The notes beneath the pieces are model-generated. The model made no database searches, was not told the DNA's origin, and saw only the letters and a program-made list of their open reading frames with translations. A stretch of 42,510 nt of DNA, from contig QCLZ01000009.1 in NCBI GenBank assembly GCA_003214175.1, positions 1 to 42,510 of the forward strand. The letters are read 5' to 3'. The translations under genes and the position numbers were made by a program. Position 1 is the stretch's first letter; each line of letters opens with the position of its first letter. Shown here piece by piece: positions 30,828 through 39,766 of the stretch. This DNA is from Prochlorococcus sp. AG-418-I20 (lineage in GTDB: Bacteria; Cyanobacteriota; Cyanobacteriia; PCC-6307; Cyanobiaceae).

Positions 30828-31841
30828 TTGAATATTCCTGAAAATTCAAATACAAAAAGAATTTCAATTGATTTGCCTGAGGAACTAATTTCCAGGTTTG
30901 ATCAATTACGAAAAGAGTGGGGATTTAGAGCAAGAGGTCCTGTAATTGAAAAGATACTTAAAGAAGTTCTTCAAGAAGATGATTTACTACCTAAGAACCA
31001 ACAGCAAGAAATAGATTTCACCGAGAAAAAGAATAATAATAAAAATCTAAATATTGATGAAAATACTGCATTGGTATTAATAAAATCAGACATTAAAAAA
31101 GAAGTTAATGAGATATCTTTAAATAAAAGAGTTATAAATAACGAGCAATATAAAGAAAAAGCCAACTTAAACATAAGCCTTCCCAATTTTGTTGAAAAAA
31201 AAGTAAAGAATCTAAGAAGAAGTATTAATATTGAAAAATCAAAGGAGAATATAAATGATATTCAAGTTAATACAATTAAAGAAACTGAATTAATAAAATG
31301 TCGAATAGCGTTAATTAGTCATTGGAAAACCTTATATGGAACAGTCCCTAACGATAATGTAGTAGAAGCTGCGATGGATTGGTTTGGAAGGGATATATGG
31401 CCAAATCTCGAGGGTACAGAAAATTTACCCTTTACGTGGAGTGTAGCCAATAAATTCATGTCTGAATTGTGTCCATTTTGGGTAAAAAAAAGTCCATCCC
31501 TTGAAATTGTTTTATTAATGATTGGCGTATTAGAAGACCCTTTTGCTACTTCAGATTTAATAAATAGGATACCAACATTAATGAGGAGGTTTGTAAGTAG
31601 ATTTAAGAGAAATAACAGATCAAATTCATTTGAAACATTGGACTCAACAATGACGGTACATGGAGCACTTAAATTATTGAATTTATCAACATCCGCAGGA
31701 TCAGCTCATACATTACGAAAAATTAGGGAGGCATATAAATTAATAGCTCTAGAGACGCATCCAGATGCTGGAGGATCAACAGACCAAATGAGAAAATTAA
31801 ATGAAGCGTATCAATTGCTAAAAAATCTATATAGAAATTAG
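30828..31841 (+). CDS. ribbon-helix-helix-like domain fused to a C-terminal J-domain
   Basis: A 337-residue protein from a TTG at 30828. Residues about 9-50 (TKRISIDLPEELISRFDQL then a GFRARGPVIEKILKEVL helix) resemble a ribbon-helix-helix DNA-binding fold of the CopG/MetJ type. A charged Asn/Lys-rich linker follows (about 52-150), then a conserved-looking helical segment (about 155-265: ISHWKTLYGTVPNDNVVEAA, FGRDIWPNLEG). The last 65 residues form a J-domain, with ALKLLNLST, LRKIREAYKLIALETHPDAG (HPD at 311-313) and MRKLNEAYQLLKNLY. It could tether Hsp70 to DNA or to a regulator. No family name is known to me. No membrane segment is visible. Confidence 0.8.
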   Translation: MNIPENSNTKRISIDLPEELISRFDQLRKEWGFRARGPVIEKILKEVLQEDDLLPKNQQQEIDFTEKKNNNKNLNIDENTALVLIKSDIKKEVNEISLNKRVINNEQYKEKANLNISLPNFVEKKVKNLRRSINIEKSKENINDIQVNTIKETELIKCRIALISHWKTLYGTVPNDNVVEAAMDWFGRDIWPNLEGTENLPFTWSVANKFMSELCPFWVKKSPSLEIVLLMIGVLEDPFATSDLINRIPTLMRRFVSRFKRNNRSNSFETLDSTMTVHGALKLLNLSTSAGSAHTLRKIREAYKLIALETHPDAGGSTDQMRKLNEAYQLLKNLYRN

Positions 31842-31859
31842 TATCTTTATTCTCATAAT

Positions 31860-31888
31860 AGACTTATTATAAGTCTAGTAAATAGTCT
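31860..31888. repeat. 12-bp-spaced AGACT/AGTCT box array A
   Basis: AGACT begins at 31860, AGTCT at 31872 and AGTCT at 31884, each 12 bases apart. The first two arms form the perfect palindrome AGACTTATTATAAGTCT (31860-31876). The array starts about 20 bases after the stop of the RHH/J-domain gene and shares CTAGTAxATAGTCTTA with array B. Confidence 0.75.
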
Positions 31889-32020
31889 TATAATAGATAA
31901 CTGCGACATAAATTTCTTGACTTAAATAAATTAAAAAAAATTATCCAAAATCAATGGATGCAATAATTTTGAATAAATAAAAATTTCTATAGAAATATAT
32001 TAATATTGTTGTATAGCAAT

Positions 32021-32069
32021 TCTTATATGAGACTTATAAATAGTCTAGTATATAGTCTTACAAAAGACT
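32021..32069. repeat. 12-bp-spaced AGACT/AGTCT box array B
   Basis: Boxes begin at 32030 (AGACT), 32042 (AGTCT), 32054 (AGTCT) and 32065 (AGACT), at 12, 12 and 11 base intervals, about one helical turn each. TCTTATATGAGACT at 32021-32034 opens the array and recurs in reverse complement in array C. Confidence 0.78.
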
Positions 32070-32228
32070 AAAGAGATCTATTCCTTCTTTTAATTCGAAT
32101 AAGCCATGTATTGCTAAATGCTTAAAAATTAAAAATTTATGAATAAAGCAATTAATTATGTCCTTTAATTGTCCAAGTAAAAAGTAATGCTTAAAAAGTA
32201 TTATTATAACTGAGTTTTATCTATATCC

Positions 32229-32249
32229 GTACTGCCTTAAAGACAGTAC
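32229..32249 (-). terminator. possible hairpin at the end of the small secreted gene
   Basis: On the minus strand GTACTGTCTT and AAGGCAGTAC pair (one U-G) around a one-base loop centre, starting at the stop codon of the 82-residue gene. The sequence after it is GGATATAGAT, not a T-run, so it is at best a weak intrinsic terminator or an RNA-stability element. Confidence 0.4.
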
Positions 32250-32497
32250 TACTTAGATTGTAGCTTTTCAATGGCAGTTTGTTTATCAATACTAGGGACA
32301 TCACTTAATCCGTTAGCATCAAACCAAGGGGCGCTAGCCCAATCAAACCCTTCACCAAAAGTATTATCTGGTGCAGTAATATACCAATGACATGAGGCAT
32401 CTGGTATGTCAACAGCGCACTTTGACCAATCATCTGACCATTGAGGTACTTGTACCCACAGTACTGAAGATAGTAGTAGAGAAAGCAAATTGATCAT
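32249..32497 (-). CDS. small secreted hypothetical protein
   Basis: An 82-residue protein beginning with a short hydrophobic stretch (MINLLSLLLSSVLWVQVPQW, about 3-17) that reads as a signal peptide or anchor. The mature part is Trp/Asp-rich with two Cys (SKCAVDIPDASCHWY) that could form a disulfide, then FGEGFDWASAPWFDANGLSD. I do not recognise a family. It stands alone between the J-domain fusion and pheT and has box arrays on both sides; array C lies 67-90 bases upstream of its ATG. It is probably periplasmic or exported. Confidence 0.7.
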   Translation of the reverse strand: MINLLSLLLSSVLWVQVPQWSDDWSKCAVDIPDASCHWYITAPDNTFGEGFDWASAPWFDANGLSDVPSIDKQTAIEKLQSK

Positions 32498-32542
32498 TGA
32501 TTAATCATACAGCATTAATTAGTTTTATAGGATTATTCACTA

Positions 32543-32589
32543 TCTTATATAAGAATTAAATTAAGACTAGTATTTAGTCTCATATAAGA
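32543..32589. repeat. 12-bp-spaced AGACT/AGTCT box array C, inverted relative to B
   Basis: AGACT begins at 32564 and AGTCT at 32576, 12 bases apart. AGTCTCATATAAGA (32576-32589) is the exact reverse complement of the 14 bases opening array B. The palindrome TCTTATATAAGA lies at 32543-32554 and differs by one base from TCTCATATAAGA at 32578-32589. The array lies between the pheT stop and the start of the small secreted gene. Confidence 0.75.
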
Positions 32590-32601
32590 TTAACGATACA
32601 A

Positions 32602-35046
32602 TTAATTCCTCAATTTGGTATTAAAACATTTTTCAACATTAGAAATAATATTTGAATGTATTGACGTAATGTCCGAGTCCAGTAATGTTTTATTTTTATC
32701 TCTATAAGATAATCTAAATGTATAACTTATATGATCATCTCCAAATTTAGTATCTTCAAAAATATCAAGTAAATTTACATCCTCTAAGAGATTTTTTCCT
32801 GTTTTTCTTATCTGTGATGTTATTTCACTAATTAAAAATTTCTTACTGAAAACAAAATTTATATCTCTTTCCATTTTCGGAACAATTGGGTATTGCTTAT
32901 ATATTGGGATCCATTTATTTTTTCTTGTACTAGCTCCCAAGAGGTTAGAGACATTAATGCTAAATAAATAAACTTTTTTTAGTGACTTCTTTTCTAATAT
33001 TAGTTTGGGATGTATTTCACCAAAATAACCTGTATCTTTCCCTTCAATAACTAATTTCGCTGTTCTTCCCGGATGAAGAAAATCAATTGAATCAGTAGGT
33101 TTATCCTCAATTTTTATGTTCAAAGATGATAAAGCCTCCTTTAACTTTCCTCTGGCTTGGTAATAATTAAGATCGTTATCCTTACCCGAATTTATCCATT
33201 TTCCAAATTTTCTATTTCCATAAATCGCACCATTTAGAATTTCTTCTTGAATGAACTCAGTTTTATTTTGAAAAACATTTCCAATTTCAAATATATAACA
33301 ACTTAATTGTCCAGCTTTTATATTACGGTTCACTATCTCCAAATGTTCTTTCCAGATATTATCTCTAAGACAGCTTGTTTCTAATAACAAAGGATTAGAA
33401 ATCTTTATAAGTTTTTCATTATCTTCAGGAACAAGAGAGTAGCTTAGTACCTCGTTAAAACCATTCTCTATAAAACCATTTTTTACTTTTCTCAATGCCA
33501 ACTGTTCTGATGACAATTTTCCAGGTTTAATTGGATTAGGAAGGTTTAAGTCGAATCTGTCATACCCTATTAATCTCGCTATTTCTTCAATTAAATCTAT
33601 TTCTCTTATTAAATCATGCGATCTATTAGGAATTACTACTACATCCCAGCCATAATCTTGATTCTTTAAAGTACAACCTATGAGTGTTAATTTATCAACT
33701 ATTTCATTATCAGTTAAATTTCTTTTTTCAAATTGATCGTTAATTATTAGTGGACCAAGAATTTTATGTATTCGATTTCTACGTAGTTTAATATATATAT
33801 CCTCATTATTTATTAAATTGGAAGTATTGATGATTGGTGAATTAATAGAAAAATATTCTTCTAAAAGATTAATTGCCCTTGTTACTGCACTTATTGTATT
33901 TTTTGATGAAATCCCTTTTTCATACCTGCTGCTAGATTCTGTTCTTATACCAACCGCCTTTGAAGATTTTCTTATAGTAACTGGATTGAAAACAGCGCCT
34001 TCAAGGTAAATAGATGAGGTAGTATTAGTTACAGAAGTCTCTAAACCGCCTATCACCCCAGCAATGGCTACCGGTTTATCACAACAAGTAATGACTGTGA
34101 TTTTGTCATTTAAGTCATATTCTTTACCATCTAAGCAAATAAGGCTTTCGTTATCCTTGCCTTTTCTTACAGAGAAATCTTCTGGAGAAACTTCCTTACC
34201 AATTAAGTTTGATAGTTTATCTTTATCAAACGCATGCAATGGTTGACCTTGTTCTAAAAGAATATAATTTGTCAAATCAACTAGAAGATTAATAGATTTT
34301 ATACCAGATTTTTCTATACGGTCTTTAAGCCAATTTGGCGATAATTTCTCTCCATTTACTCCATCAATGCAGCATATTGTATAAATGCAATTAGATTCTA
34401 TAGCCTTTGGACAAAGTTTAATTCCCTTAAGTAAATGAATATTGTATTTATGGTTTAATTCTGGAAAATATAAGGTGGATTCTAAAAGGGCGGAAATTTC
34501 ACGGGCTATACCTATAACAGACATTCCGTCAGGTCTATTAGCTGTAATGGCTAAATCATATATAAAATCATTTAATTGAAGCAATTCAGACCCTGGAGTG
34601 CCCAATTCATGTTTTAAGGCTAAATCTTCATCAATGATCTCTATCCCATCGCTAGATTCCTCTAAACCCATTTCCTGCAGTGAACATATCATTCCTTCAC
34701 TCATGACACCTCTAATTTCACTTCTTTTAATAGTTAAATCAACTGCATTTAATTTCGCGCCGACAGTAGCAACATAAACATAAATATTTGGTTTAATATT
34801 CTTTGCTCCACAGATGATTTGTAAATTCTTTGAAGTACCAATATCGACTTGGCAAATTGAGAGTTTATCAGACCCCTCATGTTTTAAAACAGATAAAACT
34901 TTACCTAAGACAACGCCATTTACATTCTCAGAACAATCTTCTAATGATTCAACCTCAAATCCACCAATAGACAATTTCTCAGATATAACTTCAGGAGTAG
35001 AAGTAATTTCTACTAAACTTTTCAACCAATTTTGAGAAACTTTCAT
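32602..35046 (-). CDS. pheT: phenylalanyl-tRNA synthetase beta subunit
   Basis: Beta subunit (814 residues) of the alpha2-beta2 class IIc enzyme charging tRNA-Phe. N-terminal tRNA-binding OB domain at about 40-145 (VLGKVLSVLKHEGSDKLSICQVD, split here as VLSVLKHEG and LSICQVD). B3/B4 editing domain in the middle (LLVDLTNYILLEQGQPLHAFD). B5 domain at about 400-480, catalytic-like core (PNRSHDLIREIDLIEEIARL), and C-terminal anticodon-binding ferredoxin-like domain (KYPIVPKMERDINFVF-type segment, here YPIVPKMERDINFVF). Length is normal. pheS is not in this window. It is divergent from rpmG. Confidence 0.96.
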   Translation of the reverse strand: MKVSQNWLKSLVEITSTPEVISEKLSIGGFEVESLEDCSENVNGVVLGKVLSVLKHEGSDKLSICQVDIGTSKNLQIICGAKNIKPNIYVYVATVGAKLNAVDLTIKRSEIRGVMSEGMICSLQEMGLEESSDGIEIIDEDLALKHELGTPGSELLQLNDFIYDLAITANRPDGMSVIGIAREISALLESTLYFPELNHKYNIHLLKGIKLCPKAIESNCIYTICCIDGVNGEKLSPNWLKDRIEKSGIKSINLLVDLTNYILLEQGQPLHAFDKDKLSNLIGKEVSPEDFSVRKGKDNESLICLDGKEYDLNDKITVITCCDKPVAIAGVIGGLETSVTNTTSSIYLEGAVFNPVTIRKSSKAVGIRTESSSRYEKGISSKNTISAVTRAINLLEEYFSINSPIINTSNLINNEDIYIKLRRNRIHKILGPLIINDQFEKRNLTDNEIVDKLTLIGCTLKNQDYGWDVVVIPNRSHDLIREIDLIEEIARLIGYDRFDLNLPNPIKPGKLSSEQLALRKVKNGFIENGFNEVLSYSLVPEDNEKLIKISNPLLLETSCLRDNIWKEHLEIVNRNIKAGQLSCYIFEIGNVFQNKTEFIQEEILNGAIYGNRKFGKWINSGKDNDLNYYQARGKLKEALSSLNIKIEDKPTDSIDFLHPGRTAKLVIEGKDTGYFGEIHPKLILEKKSLKKVYLFSINVSNLLGASTRKNKWIPIYKQYPIVPKMERDINFVFSKKFLISEITSQIRKTGKNLLEDVNLLDIFEDTKFGDDHISYTFRLSYRDKNKTLLDSDITSIHSNIISNVEKCFNTKLRN

Positions 35047-35147
35047 ATATATTTTTTAATCAGTGATGATAAAAGAAATGAGTATATCTTTAAAAAAGTT
35101 TGTTAAAGATGTACAATAGAAAATTATACAATAAAGTATTAATTAAA

Positions 35148-35342
35148 ATGGCCAAAAAAGGGACAAGAGTTGTAGTGACCCTGGAATGTACTGAAGCTAG
35201 GACAAGCACAGATCCTAAGAGATCAAATGGTGTCTCAAGATATACTACCGAAAAGAATCGAAGAAATACAACTGAAAGATTAGAACTAAAAAAGTTTAAT
35301 CCTCATTTAAACAGAATGACAATTCACAAAGAAATAAAGTAA
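35148..35342 (+). CDS. rpmG: 50S ribosomal protein L33
   Basis: A 64-residue bL33. [20 protein letters not shown] and [19 protein letters not shown] are the family signature. Only one cysteine is present, so it is the zinc-free form. The frame is open upstream to 35100, but ATG at 35148 gives the canonical N-terminus. It is followed 17 bases later by rpsR. Confidence 0.96.
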   Translation: MAKKGTRVVVTLECTEARTSTDPKRSNGVSRYTTEKNRRNTTERLELKKFNPHLNRMTIHKEIK

Positions 35343-35359
35343 TCAAATCAAAGTTAATC

Positions 35360-35581
35360 ATGCCTAATTCAATTTTTAAAAAACAATTATCACCTATCAA
35401 ACCTGGAGATCCTATTGACTATAAAGATGTAGAGCTCCTAAAAAAATTCATAACAGAGAGGGGTAAAATCTTGCCAAGAAGGATGACTGGTTTAACCTCA
35501 AAGCAACAAAGAGATCTTACATTAGCTGTAAAAAGAGCCAGAATAGTAGCTCTATTACCCTTCGTAAATCCAGAAGGTTAA
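35360..35581 (+). CDS. rpsR: 30S ribosomal protein S18
   Basis: A 73-residue bS18 with [40 protein letters not shown] and [11 protein letters not shown], the conserved core. It follows rpmG closely, the usual picocyanobacterial pair, and probably shares its transcript. Confidence 0.97.
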   Translation: MPNSIFKKQLSPIKPGDPIDYKDVELLKKFITERGKILPRRMTGLTSKQQRDLTLAVKRARIVALLPFVNPEG

Positions 35582-35626
35582 CTTCATATTCGATATAGTT
35601 GGCAATATACTTGATATTTCAAATAT

Positions 35627-36811
35627 TTGAAAGATTTAACTAATTTAAAAACATATATTATTGACTCTGATGATCCACATGAGGTTGATGATGCTATTTC
35701 TTTAGAAATAATAGAGGGAAACATAAAAAATTTATGGATACATATTAGTAATCCATGCAAACTATTTTTGCATAACTCTAATGTTGATTTAGATGCGAGA
35801 AGGAAAAATAGCAGTTTATATTTAATTGATCAATATGTCCCAATGTTACCTAAAGAAATTCTTGAAAAAGCAAATCTAGCTCAAAATAAAATTTCAGAAA
35901 CTATTAGTGCAGCAATAGAATTTAACGACGATGGATCAATAAATAATTATGAAATAATTGAAGCAATAATAAAACCAAAATATCAATTAACATATGAAGA
36001 TGCTAATGAAATATTAGAGTTAGAACCTAAAGAAGAAATTGAATTAGTTGAAATTAAAAATTTATTAGAAAAAAGTATTGAATTTAGAAAAAAACAAGGT
36101 GCAATTATTTTTGAAAGTCCTAGTAGTAAAATAAAAATATACAATAAAAAAATTTTAATAGATAAATTAGAGAAAAAAGTATCGCAAATTATTGTTTCAG
36201 AAGCGATGATATTGATGGGTTATGTAACAAGTTTATTCATAAATAAATATAATTTAGCTGCAGCATTCAGAATCCAAAAAATCAATTGTAATCCATCTGA
36301 AATACTTAATAGATACAAAGAAAGTGAAATAAAATATATAATTTTAAAACAATATATGGGGAAAAGTTATATTACAACTAAGCCGGGAAACCATGAATCA
36401 TTAGGGCTTAAAATTTATGTACAATGTACTTCCCCACTACGAAGATATTTAGATTTAATTATACAAAGACAGGTTTATAATAAAATTAACAATTACGAAC
36501 TTCTAAGTATAAATTCAGTATCAGATATTATTGATTATTCTAAGAGTAGAATAAAAGAGAATAATAATATCTATAAAAGTGATAAAATTAAGTATTTAAT
36601 ATTATTTTTTAATAATGAAAATAAACCTTTTTATAAAATAATATTTGTTAAGTGGATTAATCATAAAAGAAATATTGCATTAGTTTTCTTTCCGGATTAT
36701 TCACTAGAAATACTTATTACTCTTTTTGTATCAATAGAAATATATAGTAATAAAATATATAAAGTTAAATATATTATAAATGATAATAATCTTTTAGAGT
36801 TTATTTATTAA
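35627..36811 (+). CDS. RNase II/RNB-family exoribonuclease, catalytic core only
   Basis: A 394-residue RNB-domain protein from a TTG at 35627. The metal-binding Asp cluster is at the very N-terminus: DSDDPHEVDDAISLE. Further family elements are DLDARRKNSSLYLIDQYVPMLP, EAMILMGYVTSLF and the late YVQCTSPLRRYLDLIIQRQ, which is the conserved Arg/Tyr loop. Typical RNase II is about 640 residues with N-terminal cold-shock and C-terminal S1 domains. Here both RNA-binding ends are missing or extremely reduced. It would trim RNA 3' ends. Its N-terminal third is very Lys/Ile/Asn-rich. It follows rpsR by 45 bases. Confidence 0.85.
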   Translation: MKDLTNLKTYIIDSDDPHEVDDAISLEIIEGNIKNLWIHISNPCKLFLHNSNVDLDARRKNSSLYLIDQYVPMLPKEILEKANLAQNKISETISAAIEFNDDGSINNYEIIEAIIKPKYQLTYEDANEILELEPKEEIELVEIKNLLEKSIEFRKKQGAIIFESPSSKIKIYNKKILIDKLEKKVSQIIVSEAMILMGYVTSLFINKYNLAAAFRIQKINCNPSEILNRYKESEIKYIILKQYMGKSYITTKPGNHESLGLKIYVQCTSPLRRYLDLIIQRQVYNKINNYELLSINSVSDIIDYSKSRIKENNNIYKSDKIKYLILFFNNENKPFYKIIFVKWINHKRNIALVFFPDYSLEILITLFVSIEIYSNKIYKVKYIINDNNLLEFIY

Positions 36812-36879
36812 TAAAATAATTAAACTAATAACGAGTTAATAGTTTAAAAAATATCTGTTAATATTAATAAAAAAGCTTT

Positions 36880-38415
36880 ATGACTTTTGTCATTACTACA
36901 CCTTTGTACTATGTTAATGATAAACCCCATTTAGGTAGTGTATACACGACTATAATTTGTGACACAATTGCTAGGTATAAAAGGCTTTTAGATGAAGATG
37001 TTATTTTCATAACAGGCGTTGATGAACACGGTTTAAAAATACAAAGGACAGCTAATGAAAAAGGTATTGAGCCAAAATCGCATTGTGATGAAATCTCCGA
37101 AATCTTTAATAATAATTGGAAAAATTGGAATATTTCTTTTGATAAATTTATAAGGACAAGCTCTAAAAATCATGAGTTGGTTGTTAATGAATTTTATGAA
37201 AGAGTAAAAGCATCAGAAGATATCTATATGGGTGTACAAAAAGGGTGGTATTGTGTCGGTTGCGAAGAATTTAAAGATAATCCAGAAAACTCATCAACAT
37301 ATAAGTGTCCAATACATCAAAAGAATTTAGAATGGAAAAATGAAGAAAATCTTTTTTTTAGGCTTTCGAAATATCAAAAAGATATAGAGAAAATAATCAA
37401 CAAAAAGTCTTTCATAGAACCAATAGAAAGAAGGAATGAAATTATAAATTTTGTTTCAAGAGGTTTAAAGGATTTTTCAATATCAAGAACAAATGTCTCA
37501 TGGGGTATTCCTGTTCCAGATTACGATAATCATACTTTTTACGTGTGGTTTGATGCTTTGCTGGGATATGTAAGTGCGATTAGTTCTAATGAATCAGATC
37601 CTTCATTGAATAAATCTATTAATGGAGGATGGCCAGCTAACATTCATTTTATTGGGAAAGATATACTTAGGTTTCATGCTGTCTATTGGCCTGCAATGCT
37701 TATTTCTGCTGGGATGAAACTCCCAGAAAAAGTTTATGGACATGGTTTTCTTACAAGAGAAGGCCAAAAGATGGGTAAAAGTTTAGGAAATGTACTTGAC
37801 CCCGAGTTACTGCTTTCAAAATATGGGAATGATGCCGTTAGGTGGTATCTAATAAAAGATATATCTCTAGGTAATGATGGAGATTTTCAAAATAGAAGAT
37901 TTGTTGACATTATTAATAATGACTTAGCTAATACTATTGGTAATTTACTAAATAGAACATCTTCTATGTCTAGAAAATGGTTTGATAATAAGGTTCCAAA
38001 TATTGAAAAGAGATCGAATAATAATCAAATAGAAAGTCTTACAAAAATTGCCATAGAAAAATACATTGATAAATTTAATACTTACAAATTAGATTTAGCG
38101 GCAAATGAAGTTCTAAGTCTCGCAACTAAAACAAATTTATATCTAAACGATAATCAACCATGGTTGTTAATTAAAGAGAAAGATAATTTGAATGTTGTTA
38201 AAGAAATTATTTATAACGTACTAGAAAGTACGCGAATAATAGGATTATTATTATTACCCTTAGTACCAGATTTATCATCTAAAATAGATGATCAACTTGG
38301 TTCTATATACAAAAAAGACGTCCCTTGGAAAGAACAACTTCGATGGGGATTATTGATTAGTAATACAAGTCTTCCTAAACCAACTCCAATAATAAATAAA
38401 CTTGATTATGAATAA
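36880..38415 (+). CDS. metG: methionyl-tRNA synthetase
   Basis: Class I synthetase of 511 residues. The HIGH-type motif is TTPLYYVNDKPHLGSVYTT at the N-terminus (PHLGS). The signature loop is QKMGKSLGNVLDPE, a KMSKS variant with Gly in the third position. The zinc knuckle has YCVGCEEFK and CPIHQK. There is no C-terminal tRNA-binding EMAPII domain, which suits the short form. Its last 8 bases overlap the start of the LptC-like gene. Confidence 0.96.
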   Translation: MTFVITTPLYYVNDKPHLGSVYTTIICDTIARYKRLLDEDVIFITGVDEHGLKIQRTANEKGIEPKSHCDEISEIFNNNWKNWNISFDKFIRTSSKNHELVVNEFYERVKASEDIYMGVQKGWYCVGCEEFKDNPENSSTYKCPIHQKNLEWKNEENLFFRLSKYQKDIEKIINKKSFIEPIERRNEIINFVSRGLKDFSISRTNVSWGIPVPDYDNHTFYVWFDALLGYVSAISSNESDPSLNKSINGGWPANIHFIGKDILRFHAVYWPAMLISAGMKLPEKVYGHGFLTREGQKMGKSLGNVLDPELLLSKYGNDAVRWYLIKDISLGNDGDFQNRRFVDIINNDLANTIGNLLNRTSSMSRKWFDNKVPNIEKRSNNNQIESLTKIAIEKYIDKFNTYKLDLAANEVLSLATKTNLYLNDNQPWLLIKEKDNLNVVKEIIYNVLESTRIIGLLLLPLVPDLSSKIDDQLGSIYKKDVPWKEQLRWGLLISNTSLPKPTPIINKLDYE

Positions 38416-39031
38416 TCTACATAAGTTAATAATTATTATTCCAGTTTTGATTACTGGATGTTCACCAAATGTAATTGAAGAAAATAAAGTAATTCAAAAA
38501 ATAGACAGTTTAGATATGAATATATTCTCTAATGAAGGAGAAAAAATATATTCTGTAAAAAGTCCATATTCTAGTTATGACAAAAACAAACAAGAATTCC
38601 AATTAAGGAAAACAACTATAAATATTTTTAAAGGTGAAGAAACCAAATACATTATTGATTCAGATGAGTCATCCTTATCCGATAACAACAAACACCTAGA
38701 ATTGAAAGGTAATGTAAAAATGATAACTATAAACCAAGAAGATGAAATTTTATATGCAGATAGTTTTTCTTGGAACATAGACGAGACTTACTATTTATTA
38801 AAGGGAAATATAAGATTTGAAAACAAAAATATAATATTAAATTCAGAAAAAGCAACCTTGGGTACGGATAATATAATCGAATTTTATAATCCAGTAAAAT
38901 ACATAATTAAAGATGGTAATAATGAAAAAAAATATGAAATTAACTCAGAAAATGCTTTCTACAATATAAATACAGAATCTGTTAGTTTTAGTACAAAGGA
39001 AAAAAGAGTTCGTTCAAAAATTTACTTTTAA
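38408..39031 (+). CDS. LptC-like lipoprotein
   Basis: A 207-residue protein from ATG at 38408. The N-terminus is basic, then hydrophobic, ending in the lipobox ITGC with Cys18. The body shows repeated beta-strands such as LELKGNVKMITINQEDEILY and YADSFSWNIDETYYLLKGNI, which match the OstA/LptC-type jellyroll that carries lipopolysaccharide from the inner membrane. A TTG at 38402 would add two residues; the ATG is preferred. It overlaps metG by 8 bases and is convergent with the next gene, overlapping it by 4 bases. Confidence 0.8.
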   Translation: MNNLHKLIIIIPVLITGCSPNVIEENKVIQKIDSLDMNIFSNEGEKIYSVKSPYSSYDKNKQEFQLRKTTINIFKGEETKYIIDSDESSLSDNNKHLELKGNVKMITINQEDEILYADSFSWNIDETYYLLKGNIRFENKNIILNSEKATLGTDNIIEFYNPVKYIIKDGNNEKKYEINSENAFYNINTESVSFSTKEKRVRSKIYF

Positions 39032-39654
39032 ATATTATTTTTTAAAAAAATATTATTAAGTTTTCTGGCCCAATTATTTATCCATTTTTCATCAGACTTA
39101 GTAAAGCATTTTGTACTCCAACCACCTATTAATACAAAAGCTTTATTGTTTATAGGTACAATCAAAATTGAAGGTATATCAGGAGAAAAATTATTAAATT
39201 CATCCCTTCCTGGATAAAATTTTGTGTTAGCTAAAGATATCAACTTCATTTCTTTTATTGATCTTTGACATGTCTCCCCGGGCTTAAACTGATTACTAGA
39301 TGTAATACCTCTTATTAATACATTCACTCCATCATTGTGAATTAGAATTGCTGCAGCTGCTGTAGAAGTCAATATAGACTCAGATCCCCAAGCAAGTTCA
39401 TCAACTACTTCATCAGGAATATTTTTGTCAAATGAGAAATTATTTTCTCCTTTAAGATCAGCTTTCTTCCCCGCTAAAGGTTCAAATTGTTTGAATAAGA
39501 AACCTATCAAAATAATAATCAAAGAAGCTATCGCAGCTAATATTTGCGCTCTTTCGAGCTCAGGAGTAATCACATCTATTGAAAAGAAATTTGCTATCTG
39601 AAAAATGAATAGTATTGCTCCGATTATTATTAAAGATTTCCCATTAAAACCCAT
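39028..39654 (-). CDS. cofactor assembly of complex C, subunit B (CCB) family protein
   Basis: A 208-residue protein with two N-terminal membrane helices (about 8-27 and 38-56) and a long soluble C-terminal domain. The pattern FQIANFFSIDVITPELERAQILAAIASL, then LKGENNFSFDKNIPDEVVDELAWGSESILTSTAAA, fits the cyanobacterial/plastid CCB2/CCB4 type that helps attach haem c' to cytochrome b6. It would act in the thylakoid membrane. This is a family match by eye. Its 3' end overlaps the LptC-like gene by 4 bases. Confidence 0.75.
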   Translation of the reverse strand: MGFNGKSLIIIGAILFIFQIANFFSIDVITPELERAQILAAIASLIIILIGFLFKQFEPLAGKKADLKGENNFSFDKNIPDEVVDELAWGSESILTSTAAAAILIHNDGVNVLIRGITSSNQFKPGETCQRSIKEMKLISLANTKFYPGRDEFNNFSPDIPSILIVPINNKAFVLIGGWSTKCFTKSDEKWINNWARKLNNIFLKNNI

Positions 39655-39766
39655 GTATTAACAATTTTAATTGTATAAAGTTGACTTTCACTATTATATT
39701 GGGTTGTAATTTTAAAAATACTCAAACATATTGTTTTTAATATATAATTAATCAAAACAAATTAAA

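Larger units (their letters stand above)
31842..32248. other. 407-base spacer with box arrays and palindromes
   Basis: No credible protein-coding frame is seen. The spacer holds two of the three 12-bp-spaced AGACT/AGTCT clusters described separately, a perfect 14-base palindrome ATTTCTATAGAAAT at 31983-31996, and at its lower right edge the hairpin after the small secreted gene. A small RNA is possible but I see no promoter or terminator that would prove it. Confidence 0.6.

Noticed and set aside
31842-32600. Box arrays as a CRISPR
   Set aside because: Units are only 5 bases with 7-base spacers, the arrays are separate, and no cas genes are present.
35100-35147. Upstream extension of rpmG
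   Set aside because: L33 universally starts near MAKK, and the extra 16 residues are low-complexity.
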